Below, piece after piece: positions 1-8,133 of a DNA stretch of 38,595 nucleotides. The stretch's first letter is position 1. Each line of letters opens with the position of its first letter. The DNA lies in the NCBI RefSeq assembly GCF_013426975.1, contig NZ_JACCPY010000035.1:1-38595 (forward strand), given 5' to 3'. The translations under genes and the position numbers were made by a program. The notes beneath the pieces were generated by a model, which saw only the letters and a program-made list of their open reading frames with translations, was not told the DNA's origin and made no database searches. The DNA is from Sphaerotilus sulfidivorans (GTDB taxonomy: Bacteria; Pseudomonadota; Gammaproteobacteria; Burkholderiales; Burkholderiaceae_C).

Positions 1-63
1 CACCGCCTCCTGCTTGAATTCCAATGTGTAGCGCGCCCTCGGCGCAGCCTTCGGCTTCGTCAT
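1..63 (-). CDS. IS3-family transposase OrfA, N-terminal 21 residues (partial)
   Basis: An ATG at 63-61 opens a frame with no stop to the window edge. The product begins [18 protein letters not shown] and continues EAV, which matches the start of IS3/IS911-type OrfA proteins (motif RYTxEFKxEAV). These are small helix-turn-helix proteins that bind the element ends and are fused by frameshifting to the DDE catalytic OrfB. A purine-rich ribosome site (AAGGAGAG) lies about 5 bases upstream of the ATG. Only the first 21 codons are present, so integrity of the transposase cannot be judged. Confidence 0.8.
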   Translation of the reverse strand, partial: MTKPKAAPRARYTLEFKQEAV

Positions 64-126
64 TTCCGCTCTCCTTGCTGACATTGCATCACTCAGCATG
101 GGAGACGGTTTCTGGGGGCAAGGTCA
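1..126 (-). mobile_element. IS3-family insertion sequence, one end, runs off the window
   Basis: The minus strand carries the first codons of an IS3-type OrfA at 63-1. About 60 bases upstream of that start, the minus strand has a terminus beginning TGACCTTGCCCCCAGAAAC (read from 126 downward). IS3-family ends typically begin with TG and continue with a C-rich tract, so 126 is the likely element boundary. Immediately beyond it the plus strand enters a WD40 reading frame, which fits insertion into that gene. The other end, the full transposase and the target duplication lie outside the window. The IS3 family is inferred from OrfA and the shape of the terminus; the exact element is not identified. 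Confidence 0.75.
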
Positions 127-407
127 GCCTGCGCCTGTGGGATGCCCCTTCCGGCAACCCCATCAGCGAGCCCCTCAAGGGACATTCGGGCCCCGTCTTC
201 AGCGTCGCGTTCAGCCCCGACGGCTCGCGCATCGTCTCCGGCAGTGCGGACAACACCTTGCGCCTGTGGCCCGTCCTAGACTCCTGGGCCACCCACCTCT
301 GCGCCAAACTCCCCCGCAACATGACCCGCCAAGAATGGCGCGAATGGATCTCCCCGGACATCGACTACGTCGTGCAGTGTCCGGGCTTGCCGGTGCCGGC
401 GGATTGA
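127..407 (+). pseudogene. 3' remnant of a WD40-repeat (STAND/NACHT-type) gene, interrupted by the IS
   Basis: Codons from about 129 encode the end of one WD40 blade ([10 protein letters not shown]), a full blade ([17 protein letters not shown], then SADNTLRLW) and a C-terminal tail with [17 protein letters not shown] and ending CPGLPVPAD. This tail (NMxxxxWREW...YxxQCPGLP) is known at the C-terminus of large AAA/NACHT-like proteins whose WD40 propeller acts as the sensor. The frame has a stop at 15-17, and its homology begins only at the inferred IS boundary, so the rest of the gene has been separated from this end. An ATG at 24 opens the frame, but the residues before about 127 are IS sequence. 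Intact relatives are multi-domain proteins; what is left is one to two blades and is unlikely to function. Confidence 0.75.
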
Positions 408-695
408 ACCAGCCCTGAAGCACCGGGAAGCGACGGCATGACGGGTTGATCGACGAGAACGTCCCCTCTGGCTCGGTGGGTCAGACAGACGCAGCGCCTC
501 CAGCCGCGCCGCGTCCGGCTCCAGCCCCAGATGACCGGCCGCCGCCAGCAACTGATCCACACCGGTACGCGCCGCACCCATCCATCCCCGTGGTCACCAA
601 CATCGGGCCTTTCTTCGCGGGCGTTGGTGGCCCTTCGTGGGCACCAGCCTTTGCGGGTGTAACGGGGGAAAGGCGCTCAACGCCTGTCGCTCAGC
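408..695. other. Stretch without a convincing gene; possible gene remnant
   Basis: No complete gene is supported here. On the minus strand, codons from about 581 to 470 have G/C-rich third positions and read MGAARTGVDQLLAAAGHLG followed by LEPDAARLEALRL. The frame then loses its bias and runs into the WD40 remnant antisense. This looks like the 5' piece of a broken gene, family not recognised. The right part (602-668) is an interspersed repeat listed separately. Confidence 0.35.
602..668 (+). repeat. Interspersed GC-rich repeat, copy A
   Basis: About 67 bases, starting ATCGGGCCTTTCTTCGCGGG and ending in a hairpin-prone segment GGCACCAGCCTTTGCGGGTG. It resembles copy B at 1639-1707 in order and spacing of its blocks: ATCGGGC, TTTCTTCGC, GGCGTTG, CGTGGG, and CGGGT followed by ACGG. 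The second half resembles the common proteobacterial extragenic element with core CCCGCGAAAGCGGG. It lies between the WD40 remnant and the helix-hairpin-helix gene. Confidence 0.5.
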
Positions 696-1361
696 TCACA
701 GCCGCACCAGCGTGCGGATCTTCTCCAGCAGCTTCGGGCCCATGCCCTTGACCGCCAGCAGATCCGCTGTCGAGGCGAACGGGCGCGCCGCGACGATGGC
801 CTCGGCCAGCTTCTTCGACACGCCCTTGATCGCGGCGATCTCGGCACGGCTGGCCTCGTTGAGCGAGAGGCGCCGGTCGACCGGCGGCTCCGCGGCGGCG
901 AAGTTCACCGTGATCACGTTGTCCGCCTGCGCCTGCACGGCGGCCGCGGCCTTGCGCTCGACCACATAGGGCTGCGCGAACTGCACCTGGTCGCGCGTCA
1001 CGAAGCCCTGGCCTTCCCACTCCCGCAGCATCAGCGTCAGGGTCCAGGTGCCGGCGCCCGGCGCGGTGAACGGCAGATCATATTGATTGTTCACCAGCAG
1101 GTGCTGGCCCTGCACGCGGCCGATCTGCACGCCCGCCAGCGCCACCCCGTCGAAATCGCCGCCGAAATAGGGTCGATCCAGCGCCCACAATTCCAGCGAC
1201 AGGCTGCCGCTGAGATTGTCGGCATGGCGATGATTGGAAATCTCGGAGGTGCTGATAATCACGCGATCGCCATGGATCGAATATCCATTGATACCCGACA
1301 GGGTCAGCGACGAACTGTTTTGCGGAGCGATATTCAGCAGAGCGGTGGAAGGCATGTTCAT
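696..1361 (-). CDS. Helix-hairpin-helix domain protein (ComEA-like C-terminus)
   Basis: With the start at 1361 the product is 221 residues. The last ~60 carry a double helix-hairpin-helix module (LNEASRAEIAAIKGVSKKLA, then ARPFASTADLLAVKGMGPK), as in ComEA/photosystem PsbU-type domains that bind DNA non-specifically or mediate protein contacts. The N-terminal ~150 residues are predicted beta-rich (SLTLSGI, SLELWALDRPYFGGDFDG, GTWTLTLMLREWEG) and were not recognised. No signal peptide or membrane segment is visible, so it is probably cytoplasmic. The start is uncertain: the frame stays open to an ATG at 1505, but those 48 extra codons have weaker third-position bias, and neither start has a good ribosome site. 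No operon partner: the next upstream gene on this strand is lpdA, beyond a terminator. Confidence 0.6.
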   Translation of the reverse strand: MNMPSTALLNIAPQNSSSLTLSGINGYSIHGDRVIISTSEISNHRHADNLSGSLSLELWALDRPYFGGDFDGVALAGVQIGRVQGQHLLVNNQYDLPFTAPGAGTWTLTLMLREWEGQGFVTRDQVQFAQPYVVERKAAAAVQAQADNVITVNFAAAEPPVDRRLSLNEASRAEIAAIKGVSKKLAEAIVAARPFASTADLLAVKGMGPKLLEKIRTLVRL

Positions 1362-1612
1362 GGTCGGTGTTGCGGCACCCGGGCCGCTGGACACGAGCGG
1401 CGCCGCGCTGTGCGCCCGCTCGAAGGCGGGCGGATTGTGACACCAGTGTTCGCCCGGCTGTGTGAAAGCGGCATGAACAGCACCGGCCCACCCACCCTCG
1501 GACATCGCGGTGGCGGCCCCATCGGCATTTGCATGGCCTGAAAATGCACGGATCAGGTGCAGAGCAGGATAAATGCACCAACTTGGTCCATCGAATCATT
1601 AACACCCTGTCG

Positions 1613-1644
1613 CAAAAAAACCCGACCGGCTGACGCTGATCGGG
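1613..1644 (-). terminator. Intrinsic terminator of the aceE-aceF-lpdA operon
   Basis: On the minus strand, a stem CCCGA...TCGGG (1644-1640 with 1625-1621) is extended inward by further pairs around a 4-base loop, with one mismatch and one G-U. It is followed directly by seven T residues (1620-1614). It lies about 60 bases past the lpdA stop, the expected place for operon termination. Confidence 0.8.
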
Positions 1645-1707
1645 CTTTTCTTCGCAGGCGTTGATGTGCTGCGTGGGTACCCGCTTTCGCGGGTATGACG
1701 GATGGGG
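1639..1707 (+). repeat. Interspersed GC-rich repeat, copy B
   Basis: Same block order as copy A at 602-668: ATCGGGC, TTTTCTTCGCAGGCGTTG, then GTGGGTACCCGCTTTCGCGG and GTATGACGG. The core ACCCGC-TTTC-GCGGGT is a good inverted repeat (1679-1694). This form matches the widespread extragenic repeat with consensus CCCGCGAAAGCGGG. It sits between the terminator and the lpdA stop codon, so it is transcribed as the 3' untranslated region of the pdh mRNA, where it could protect the 3' end. Confidence 0.55.
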
Positions 1708-3531
1708 TTACTTCTTGCTCGGCGGCAGGTCCGTGCAGGAGCCGTGCGCGACTTCCGCCGCCATGCCGATCGATTCGCCCAGCGTCGGATGCGGGTGGAT
1801 CGTCTTGCCGATGTCCACCGCGTCCGCGCCCATCTCGATGGCCAGCGCGATCTCGCCGATCATGTCGCCGGCATGGGTGCCGACGATGCCGCCGCCGAGG
1901 ATCTTGCCGTGGCCGTGGGCCTCGGGAGAATCGTCGAACAGCAGCTTGGTGAAGCCTTCGTCGCGGCCGTTGGCGATGGCGCGGCCCGAAGCCGTCCACG
2001 GGAACAGGCCCTTCTTGACCTTGATCCCCTGCGCCTTGGCCTGGTCCTCGGTCAGGCCGACCCACGCCACTTCCGGATCGGTGTAGGCCACCGACGGGAT
2101 GACGCGGGCGTTGAAGGCCGACTTCGCCAGCTTGTCGTCGCCCAGCAGCGTGCCGGCGATGACTTCCGCCGCGACGTGCGCCTCATGCACCGCCTTGTGC
2201 GCCAGCATCGGCTGGCCGACGATGTCGCCGATGGCGAAGATGTGCGGCACGTTGGTGCGCATCTGGATGTCGACGTTGATGAAGCCGCGATCCGTCACCG
2301 CCACGCCGGCCTTGTCAGCGGCGATCTTCTTGCCATTCGGCGTGCGGCCCACGGCTTGCAGCACCAGGTCGTAGACGCCTTCCGACTTCGTGCCGTCCAG
2401 CCCCTCGAACTGCACCTTGATGCCTTCGGGGGTGGCTTCGGCGCCGACCGTCTTCGTCTTCAGCATGATGTTGTCGAAGCGCTTGGCGTTCATCTTCTGC
2501 CAGACCTTGACGAGGTCGCGGTCCGCGCCCTGCATCAGGCCGTCCATCATCTCCACCACGTCCAGGCGAGCGCCCAGCGTGCTGTAGACGGTGCCCATTT
2601 CCAGGCCGATGATGCCGCCGCCGACGATGAGCATCTTCTTCGGCACGGCCTTGAGCGCGAGCGCCCCGGTCGAGTCGACGATGCGCTCGTCCTTCGGGAA
2701 GAACGGCAGGCGCACGGCTTGCGAGCCCGCCGCGATGATGGCGTGCTTGAACTTGACGACCTTGGCGCCGCCCGCGCGCTCCGTGCCCGCGCCCGTGGTC
2801 TCTTCGACCTGGACGTGGTACGGGTCGAGGAACTGGCCGACGCCGCGCACGGTGGTGACCTTGCGCATCTTGGCCATCGCGGCGAGGCCCCCGGTCAGCT
2901 TACCGATGACCTTGTCCTTGTGGCCGCGCAGCTTGTCGATGTTCAGGCTCGGTGCGCCGAACTCGACGCCCAGGTCGCCCAGGTGCGAGACCTCGTCCAT
3001 CACCGCCGCGACGTGCAGCAGCGCCTTCGACGGGATGCAGCCGACGTTCAGGCAGACGCCGCCGAGCGTCGCGTAGCGCTCGACGATGACCGTCTTCAGG
3101 CCGAGATCGGCGGCGCGGAAGGCGGCCGAGTAGCCGCCGGGGCCCGCGCCCAGCACCAGCACGTCGCACTCGACGTCGACCGGGCCGCTGTAGCTGCCGG
3201 CCGGACCGGCCGGTGCGGCCACCAGAGCCGGTGCCGCGACCGGGGCGGCGGCCGCCGGTGCGGGCGCCGGCGCCGGAGCGGCCGCAGCCGCCTCGGCACT
3301 CTCCAGCACCAGGATCACGTTGCCCTGGTTCATCTTGTCGCCCAGCGCGACCTTCAGCTCCTTGACCACGCCGGCGTGGCTCGACGGAATCTCCATCGAG
3401 GCCTTGTCGGATTCGACCGTGATCAGGCTCTGTTCCATCTTCACCGTGTCGCCGGCCTTCACCAGCAGCTCGATGATCGCCACGTCCTTGAAGTCGCCGA
3501 TGTCCGGGACCTTCACTTCGATCAGTGCCAT
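1708..3531 (-). CDS. lpdA: Dihydrolipoyl dehydrogenase (E3) with N-terminal lipoyl domain
   Basis: 607 residues. E3 reoxidises the dihydrolipoamide of the pyruvate dehydrogenase complex, passing electrons through FAD and a redox disulfide to NAD+. Residues 1-80 are a lipoyl domain with the lipoylation motif DKA (Lys43), joined by an Ala/Pro-rich linker (about 82-115) to the flavoprotein. The latter has the FAD motif GAGPGG, the active disulfide [13 protein letters not shown], the NAD-binding [10 protein letters not shown] and the C-terminal HPHPTLGE carrying the His-Glu base pair. Free-standing E3 is about 475 residues; an N-terminal lipoyl fusion is known in betaproteobacteria and Neisseria, so the extra length is normal. 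The ribosome site GGGGAG precedes the start, which lies 16 bases past aceF. Last gene of the operon, followed by the terminator at 1613-1644. Confidence 0.97.
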   Translation of the reverse strand: MALIEVKVPDIGDFKDVAIIELLVKAGDTVKMEQSLITVESDKASMEIPSSHAGVVKELKVALGDKMNQGNVILVLESAEAAAAAPAPAPAPAAAAPVAAPALVAAPAGPAGSYSGPVDVECDVLVLGAGPGGYSAAFRAADLGLKTVIVERYATLGGVCLNVGCIPSKALLHVAAVMDEVSHLGDLGVEFGAPSLNIDKLRGHKDKVIGKLTGGLAAMAKMRKVTTVRGVGQFLDPYHVQVEETTGAGTERAGGAKVVKFKHAIIAAGSQAVRLPFFPKDERIVDSTGALALKAVPKKMLIVGGGIIGLEMGTVYSTLGARLDVVEMMDGLMQGADRDLVKVWQKMNAKRFDNIMLKTKTVGAEATPEGIKVQFEGLDGTKSEGVYDLVLQAVGRTPNGKKIAADKAGVAVTDRGFINVDIQMRTNVPHIFAIGDIVGQPMLAHKAVHEAHVAAEVIAGTLLGDDKLAKSAFNARVIPSVAYTDPEVAWVGLTEDQAKAQGIKVKKGLFPWTASGRAIANGRDEGFTKLLFDDSPEAHGHGKILGGGIVGTHAGDMIGEIALAIEMGADAVDIGKTIHPHPTLGESIGMAAEVAHGSCTDLPPSKK

Positions 3532-3547
3532 GTCGTGTTCTCCCCGA

Positions 3548-5233
3548 TCACAGCACGATGCGGCGGAAGTCCGCCAGCAGCGATGCGAAGTAGACGTTGA
3601 AGCGCGCGGCCGCGGCGCCGTCGATGACGCGGTGGTCCCACGACAGCGACAGCGGCAGCATCAGGCGCGGCACGAACTGCTTGCCGTCCCACTTCGGCTC
3701 GATCTGGCTCTTGCAGACGCCCATGATCGCGACTTCCGGCGCGTTGATGATCGGCGTGAAATACCGGCCACCGATGCCGCCCAGCGACGAGATCGTGAAG
3801 CAGGCGCCGCTCATGTCGGCCGGACCCAGCTTGCCGTCGCGGGCCTTCTTGGCCAGCTCGCCCATTTCCTGGCTGATCTGGAAGATGCCCTTCTTGTCGC
3901 AGTCCTTGATGACCGGGACCACCAGGCCGTTGGGCGTGTCCGCCGCGAAGCCGATGTGGAAGTAGTTCTTCAGCACCAGCTGCTCGCCGTCCAGCGACGA
4001 GTTGAACTCGGGGAACTTCTTCAGTGCCGCGACCGCCGCCTTGATCATGAAGGCCAGCATCGTGACCTTGACGCCGGACTTCTCGTTTTCCTTGTTCGTC
4101 TGAACGCGGAAGGCTTCCAGCTCGGTGATGTCCGCGTCGTCATGGTTGGTGACGTGCGGGATGACCACCCAGTTGCGGTGCAGGTTGGCGCCCGAGATCT
4201 TCTTGATGCGCGACAGGTCCTTGCGCTCGACCGGGCCGAACTTGGCGAAGTCGACCTTCGGCCACGGCAGCAGACCGGGGAAGGCACCGCCGGCGGCAGC
4301 CGCCGCGGCCGGAGCCGGAGCGGCGGCCTTCTGCGCCGCGGTCTGCACCGCGCCGGCCATCACGCCCTTGACGAAGCCCTGGATGTCGGCCTCGGTGATG
4401 CGGCCCTTCGGACCGGTTCCCTTGACCTCGGCCAGCGGCACGCCCAGTTCGCGGGCGAACTTGCGCATCGACGGCGACGCGTGCGGCAGGTTCAGCGCCG
4501 GAGCGGTCGGGTCATGCGCCGGCACGGCTGCCGCCGGAGCGGCGGCCACCGGAGCCGCAGCGGCCGGAGCCGGTGCAGCAGCGGGTGCCGCCACCGGAGC
4601 GGCAGCCGGTGCAGCCGCGGCAGGCGCCGGAGCGGCCACGGCACCGGCCGCACCTTCCAGCACCGCCACCAGCGAGCCCTTGCTGACCTTGTCGCCCAGC
4701 TTGACCTTCAGCTCCTTGATCACGCCGGCATGGCTGGACGGGATCTCCATCGAGGCCTTGTCGGACTCGACGGTGATCAGGCTCTGCTCGGCCTTCACGG
4801 TGTCGCCGACCTTGACCAGCAGCTCGATGACCGCGACCGCGTCGAAGTCGCCGATGTCGGGCACGAACACCTCGACCGGGCCGGCGTTGGCAGCGGCAAC
4901 GACCGGGGCCGCGGCCACCGGGGCCGGGGCCGGTGCAGCCACCGGCGCCGGGGCCGGCGCGGCAGCGGCCGGAGCCGGCGCGGCGGCGGCCGCACCGGCC
5001 ACCTCCAGCATCAGCACCAGCGAGCCTTCGGCCACCTTGTCGCCCAGCGCGACCTTCATTTCCTTGATCACGCCGGCGTGCGAGCTGGGAATCTCCATCG
5101 AGGCCTTGTCGGACTCGACGGTGATCAGGCTCTGCTCGGCCTTGATGGTGTCACCCGCCTTGACGAGGACCTCGATGATCGTCACTTCCTTGAAGTCCCC
5201 GATGTCGGGAACCTTCACTTCGATCAGTGCCAT
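3548..5233 (-). CDS. aceF: Dihydrolipoamide acetyltransferase (E2 of pyruvate dehydrogenase)
   Basis: 561 residues. E2 forms the structural core of the pyruvate dehydrogenase complex and transfers acetyl groups from lipoyl arms to CoA. Two lipoyl domains are visible (residues ~1-80 and ~117-200), each with DKA in an almost identical context, then Ala/Pro-rich linkers. A peripheral-subunit-binding domain follows ([17 protein letters not shown]...GTGPKGRI, ~250-290). The catalytic domain ends with the active-site motif [13 protein letters not shown], which supplies His and Asp. E. coli AceF has three lipoyl domains; here there are two plus one on LpdA, so the operon still encodes three. Start at 5233, about 27 bases after aceE. 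The first lipoyl domain begins with almost the same residues as LpdA ([15 protein letters not shown]). Confidence 0.97.
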   Translation of the reverse strand: MALIEVKVPDIGDFKEVTIIEVLVKAGDTIKAEQSLITVESDKASMEIPSSHAGVIKEMKVALGDKVAEGSLVLMLEVAGAAAAAPAPAAAAPAPAPVAAPAPAPVAAAPVVAAANAGPVEVFVPDIGDFDAVAVIELLVKVGDTVKAEQSLITVESDKASMEIPSSHAGVIKELKVKLGDKVSKGSLVAVLEGAAGAVAAPAPAAAAPAAAPVAAPAAAPAPAAAAPVAAAPAAAVPAHDPTAPALNLPHASPSMRKFARELGVPLAEVKGTGPKGRITEADIQGFVKGVMAGAVQTAAQKAAAPAPAAAAAAGGAFPGLLPWPKVDFAKFGPVERKDLSRIKKISGANLHRNWVVIPHVTNHDDADITELEAFRVQTNKENEKSGVKVTMLAFMIKAAVAALKKFPEFNSSLDGEQLVLKNYFHIGFAADTPNGLVVPVIKDCDKKGIFQISQEMGELAKKARDGKLGPADMSGACFTISSLGGIGGRYFTPIINAPEVAIMGVCKSQIEPKWDGKQFVPRLMLPLSLSWDHRVIDGAAAARFNVYFASLLADFRRIVL

Positions 5234-5260
5234 GGTGTCTGTCTCCGTGTTCCGTGCCGA

Positions 5261-7951
5261 TCAGGCGTACAGCGGGTTGATCTTGTCGGCCTTGATGCCG
5301 TAGCGGGCAATCGCCTCGGCCACCTTGGCCAGCGGCAGCGTGCCCTCGTCGGCCAGCGCACGCAGCGCGGCGACGACGATGTAGTGACGGTTGACCTCGA
5401 AGTGCTCGCGCAGCTTGGAGCGGAAGTCCGAGCGGCCGAAGCCGTCGGTGCCCAGCACCTTGTAGCTGCGGCCCTTCGGGACGAAGGGGCGGATCTGCTC
5501 GGCGTAGCTCTTCATGTAGTCGGTCGAGGCGACCACCGGGCCGGCGTGGCCCTCGAGCTGCTGGGCGACGAACGGCACGCGGGCGGCTTCCAGCGGATGC
5601 AGCAGGTTCCAGCGCTCGCAGTCCTGGCCGTCGCGGGCCAGCTCGTTGAAGCTCGGGCAGCTCCAGATGTTGGCCGAGACGCCCCAGTCCTTCTCCAGCA
5701 GCGCCTTGGCGGCGATCGACTCGCGCAGGATCGTGCCCGAGCCCAGCAGGTTGACGCGCGGCACGCCCGCGCCGCCTTCCTGCAGCAGGTACATGCCCTT
5801 GAGGATCTGCTCTTCGGTGCCCTGGCTCAGGCCCGGCATCGCGTAGTTCTCGTTGAGCAGCGTCAGGTAGAAGAACACGTTCTCCTGGTTCTCGACCATG
5901 CGCTTGAGGCCGTGGTGCAGGATCACGCCCACTTCATGCGCGAAGGTCGGGTCGTAGCTGACGCAGTTCGGGATGGTGCCGGCCAGGATGTGGCTGTGGC
6001 CGTCCTCGTGCTGCAGGCCCTCGCCGTTCAGCGTGGTCCGGCCGGACGTGCCGCCCAGCAGGAAACCGCGCGCCTGCATGTCGCCCGCCGCCCAGGCCAG
6101 GTCGCCGATGCGCTGGAAGCCGAACATCGAGTAGTAGACGTAGAACGGGATCATGATCCGGTTCGACGTGCTGTAGGAGGTGGCGGCCGCGATCCAGCTC
6201 GACATGCCGCCGGCCTCGTTGATGCCTTCCTGCAGGATCTGGCCGGCCTTGTCCTCGCGGTAGTACATGACCTGGTCCTTGTCGACCGGCGTGTACTGCT
6301 GACCCAGCGGGTTGTAGATGCCGACCTGGCGGAACAGGCCTTCCATGCCGAAGGTGCGGGCCTCGTCGACCAGGATGGGCACGACGCGCGGACCGACGTC
6401 CTTGTCGCGCAGCAGCTGGGTCAGGAAGCGCACATAGGCCTGGGTGGTCGAGATCTCGCGGCCTTCCGCAGTGGGCTCGAGCACCGCCTTGAAGGTCTCC
6501 AGCGGCGGGATGACGAACTGCTCGTCGGCCTTGGTGCGGCGGTGCGGCAGGTAGCCGCCCAGCGCCTTGCGGCGCTCGTGCAGGTAGCGCATTTCCGGCG
6601 TGTCGTCGGCCGGCTTGTAGAACGGGATCTTCGGCAGCTCGCTGTCGGGCACCGGGATGTTGAAGCGGTCGCGGAAGGCACGGATGTCGTCGTCCGTCAG
6701 CTTCTTGGTCTGGTGGACGGTGTTCTTGCCTTCGCCGACCTTGCCCATGCCGAAGCCCTTGACGGTCTTGATCAGCAGCAGCGTCGGCTGGCCCTTGTGC
6801 TTGACCGCGCGGTCATAGGCCGCGTAGACCTTCTGCGGGTCATGGCCGCCGCGCTTCAGGGCCCAGATCTCGTCGTCGCTCATGTGGGCGACCATCTCGA
6901 GCGTGCGCGGGTCCTTGCCGAAGAAGTGCTTGCGCACATAGGCGCCGTCGTTGGCCTTGAAGGACTGGTAGTCGCCGTCGACCGTGTCCATCATCAGCTT
7001 GCGCAGCGCGCCGTCCTTGTCCTTGGCCAGCAGCTTGTCCCACTCGCTGCCCCACAGCAGCTTGATGACGTTCCAGCCGGCGCCGCGGAACTCGCCCTCG
7101 AGCTCCTGGACGATCTTGCCGTTGCCGCGCACCGGGCCGTCCAGGCGCTGCAGGTTGCAGTTGATGACGAAGATCAGGTTGTCCAGGCCTTCGCGCGCGG
7201 CCAGGCCGATCGCGCCCAGCGATTCCGGCTCGTCCATCTCGCCGTCGCCGCAGAACACCCAGACCTTGCGGTTGCTGGTGTCGGCGATGCCGCGGGCATG
7301 CAGGTACTTCAGGAAGCGCGCCTGGTAGATCGCCATCAGCGGGCCGAGACCCATCGAGACGGTCGGGAACTGCCAGAAGCCGGGCATCAGCTTCGGGTGC
7401 GGGTAGCTCGAGAGGCCCTTGCCTTCGACTTCCTGGCGGAAGTGCAGCAGCTGCTCTTCGGTCAGGCGGCCTTCCAGGTAGGCACGTGCATAGACGCCGG
7501 GCGACACATGGCCCTGGAAGTAGATGCAGTCGCCGCCGTGGTTCTCGCTCTCGGCATGCCAGAAGTGGTTGAAGCCGGCGCCGAACATGTGCGCCAGCGA
7601 GGCGAAGGAGCCGATGTGGCCGCCCAGGTCGCCGCCGTCTTCCGGGTTGTGGCGGTTGGCCTTGACGACCATCGCCATCGCGTTCCAGCGCATGTAGGCG
7701 CGCAGGCGCTCCTCGATCTCGATGTTGCCCGGGCAGTGGGCTTCCTGGTCGGCCGGAATGGTGTTGACGTAGGCGGTGTTGGCCGAGAACGGCATGTCCA
7801 GACCGCTCTGGCGCGCATGGCCGAGCAGCTCGTCGAGGAGCTGGTGGGCGCGTTCGCCGCCTTCGGCCTGGATGACCGCGCTCAGCGCGTCCAGCCACTC
7901 GCGGGTTTCCTGGGTATCCGGATCCTGGGGATTCTGGGGCAGTGCAGACAT
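5261..7951 (-). CDS. aceE: Pyruvate dehydrogenase E1 component, homodimeric type
   Basis: 896 residues (E. coli AceE is 887). It decarboxylates pyruvate with thiamine diphosphate and reductively acetylates the E2 lipoyl arm. The N-terminal half has the thiamine diphosphate/Mg motif CGDGEMDEPES followed ~25 residues later by NCNLQRLDGPVRGN. The transketolase-like domain includes GHIGSFASLAHMFGAGFNHF near the N-terminus and VASTDYMKSYAEQIRPF near the C-terminus. The start is the ATG at 7951 with AGGAGACACC just upstream; the frame stays open further upstream but those codons are not protein-like. First gene of the aceE-aceF-lpdA operon and divergent from a sensor kinase gene across a 182-base AT-richer gap that must hold the promoter. 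Confidence 0.97.
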   Translation of the reverse strand: MSALPQNPQDPDTQETREWLDALSAVIQAEGGERAHQLLDELLGHARQSGLDMPFSANTAYVNTIPADQEAHCPGNIEIEERLRAYMRWNAMAMVVKANRHNPEDGGDLGGHIGSFASLAHMFGAGFNHFWHAESENHGGDCIYFQGHVSPGVYARAYLEGRLTEEQLLHFRQEVEGKGLSSYPHPKLMPGFWQFPTVSMGLGPLMAIYQARFLKYLHARGIADTSNRKVWVFCGDGEMDEPESLGAIGLAAREGLDNLIFVINCNLQRLDGPVRGNGKIVQELEGEFRGAGWNVIKLLWGSEWDKLLAKDKDGALRKLMMDTVDGDYQSFKANDGAYVRKHFFGKDPRTLEMVAHMSDDEIWALKRGGHDPQKVYAAYDRAVKHKGQPTLLLIKTVKGFGMGKVGEGKNTVHQTKKLTDDDIRAFRDRFNIPVPDSELPKIPFYKPADDTPEMRYLHERRKALGGYLPHRRTKADEQFVIPPLETFKAVLEPTAEGREISTTQAYVRFLTQLLRDKDVGPRVVPILVDEARTFGMEGLFRQVGIYNPLGQQYTPVDKDQVMYYREDKAGQILQEGINEAGGMSSWIAAATSYSTSNRIMIPFYVYYSMFGFQRIGDLAWAAGDMQARGFLLGGTSGRTTLNGEGLQHEDGHSHILAGTIPNCVSYDPTFAHEVGVILHHGLKRMVENQENVFFYLTLLNENYAMPGLSQGTEEQILKGMYLLQEGGAGVPRVNLLGSGTILRESIAAKALLEKDWGVSANIWSCPSFNELARDGQDCERWNLLHPLEAARVPFVAQQLEGHAGPVVASTDYMKSYAEQIRPFVPKGRSYKVLGTDGFGRSDFRSKLREHFEVNRHYIVVAALRALADEGTLPLAKVAEAIARYGIKADKINPLYA

Positions 7952-8095
7952 GGTGTCTCCTCGTGCTGCATCGTCGGAAAAGACCCGTTGCGGCCGCGCT
8001 CGCTGGCGTCGGGCTCCGGGCAGGCGCACCCCTCCTCGGGGCATGGGCACGAAGTCTCGCACATCAGGCTCAATATTTCAAATGGTGCTTTACAA

Positions 8096-8128
8096 ATTCA
8101 CATTATGAAATTCACTGAAACCATAATG
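8096..8128. promoter_or_regulatory. Candidate operator between aceE and the sensor kinase gene
   Basis: This AT-rich patch stands out in high-GC sequence. It holds TTCACATTATGAA (8097-8109; palindromic arms TTCA and TGAA), a second TTCACTGAA at 8111-8119, and an outer inverted repeat CATTATG...CATAATG (8101-8107 and 8122-8128). CATAAT at 8122-8127 could be a -10 element for the kinase gene, with a weak -35 TTCACA 19 bases upstream. Position and symmetry suggest binding of a dimeric regulator that could control both divergent units. Which regulator is not shown by the sequence. Confidence 0.45.
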
Positions 8129-8133
8129 TCACC

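Noticed and set aside
4250-5030. Repetitive GCC/CCG-rich DNA in aceF, looking like a satellite or a CRISPR-like array
   Set aside because: It encodes the Ala/Pro-rich linkers between the lipoyl and binding domains; no regular repeat-spacer spacing.
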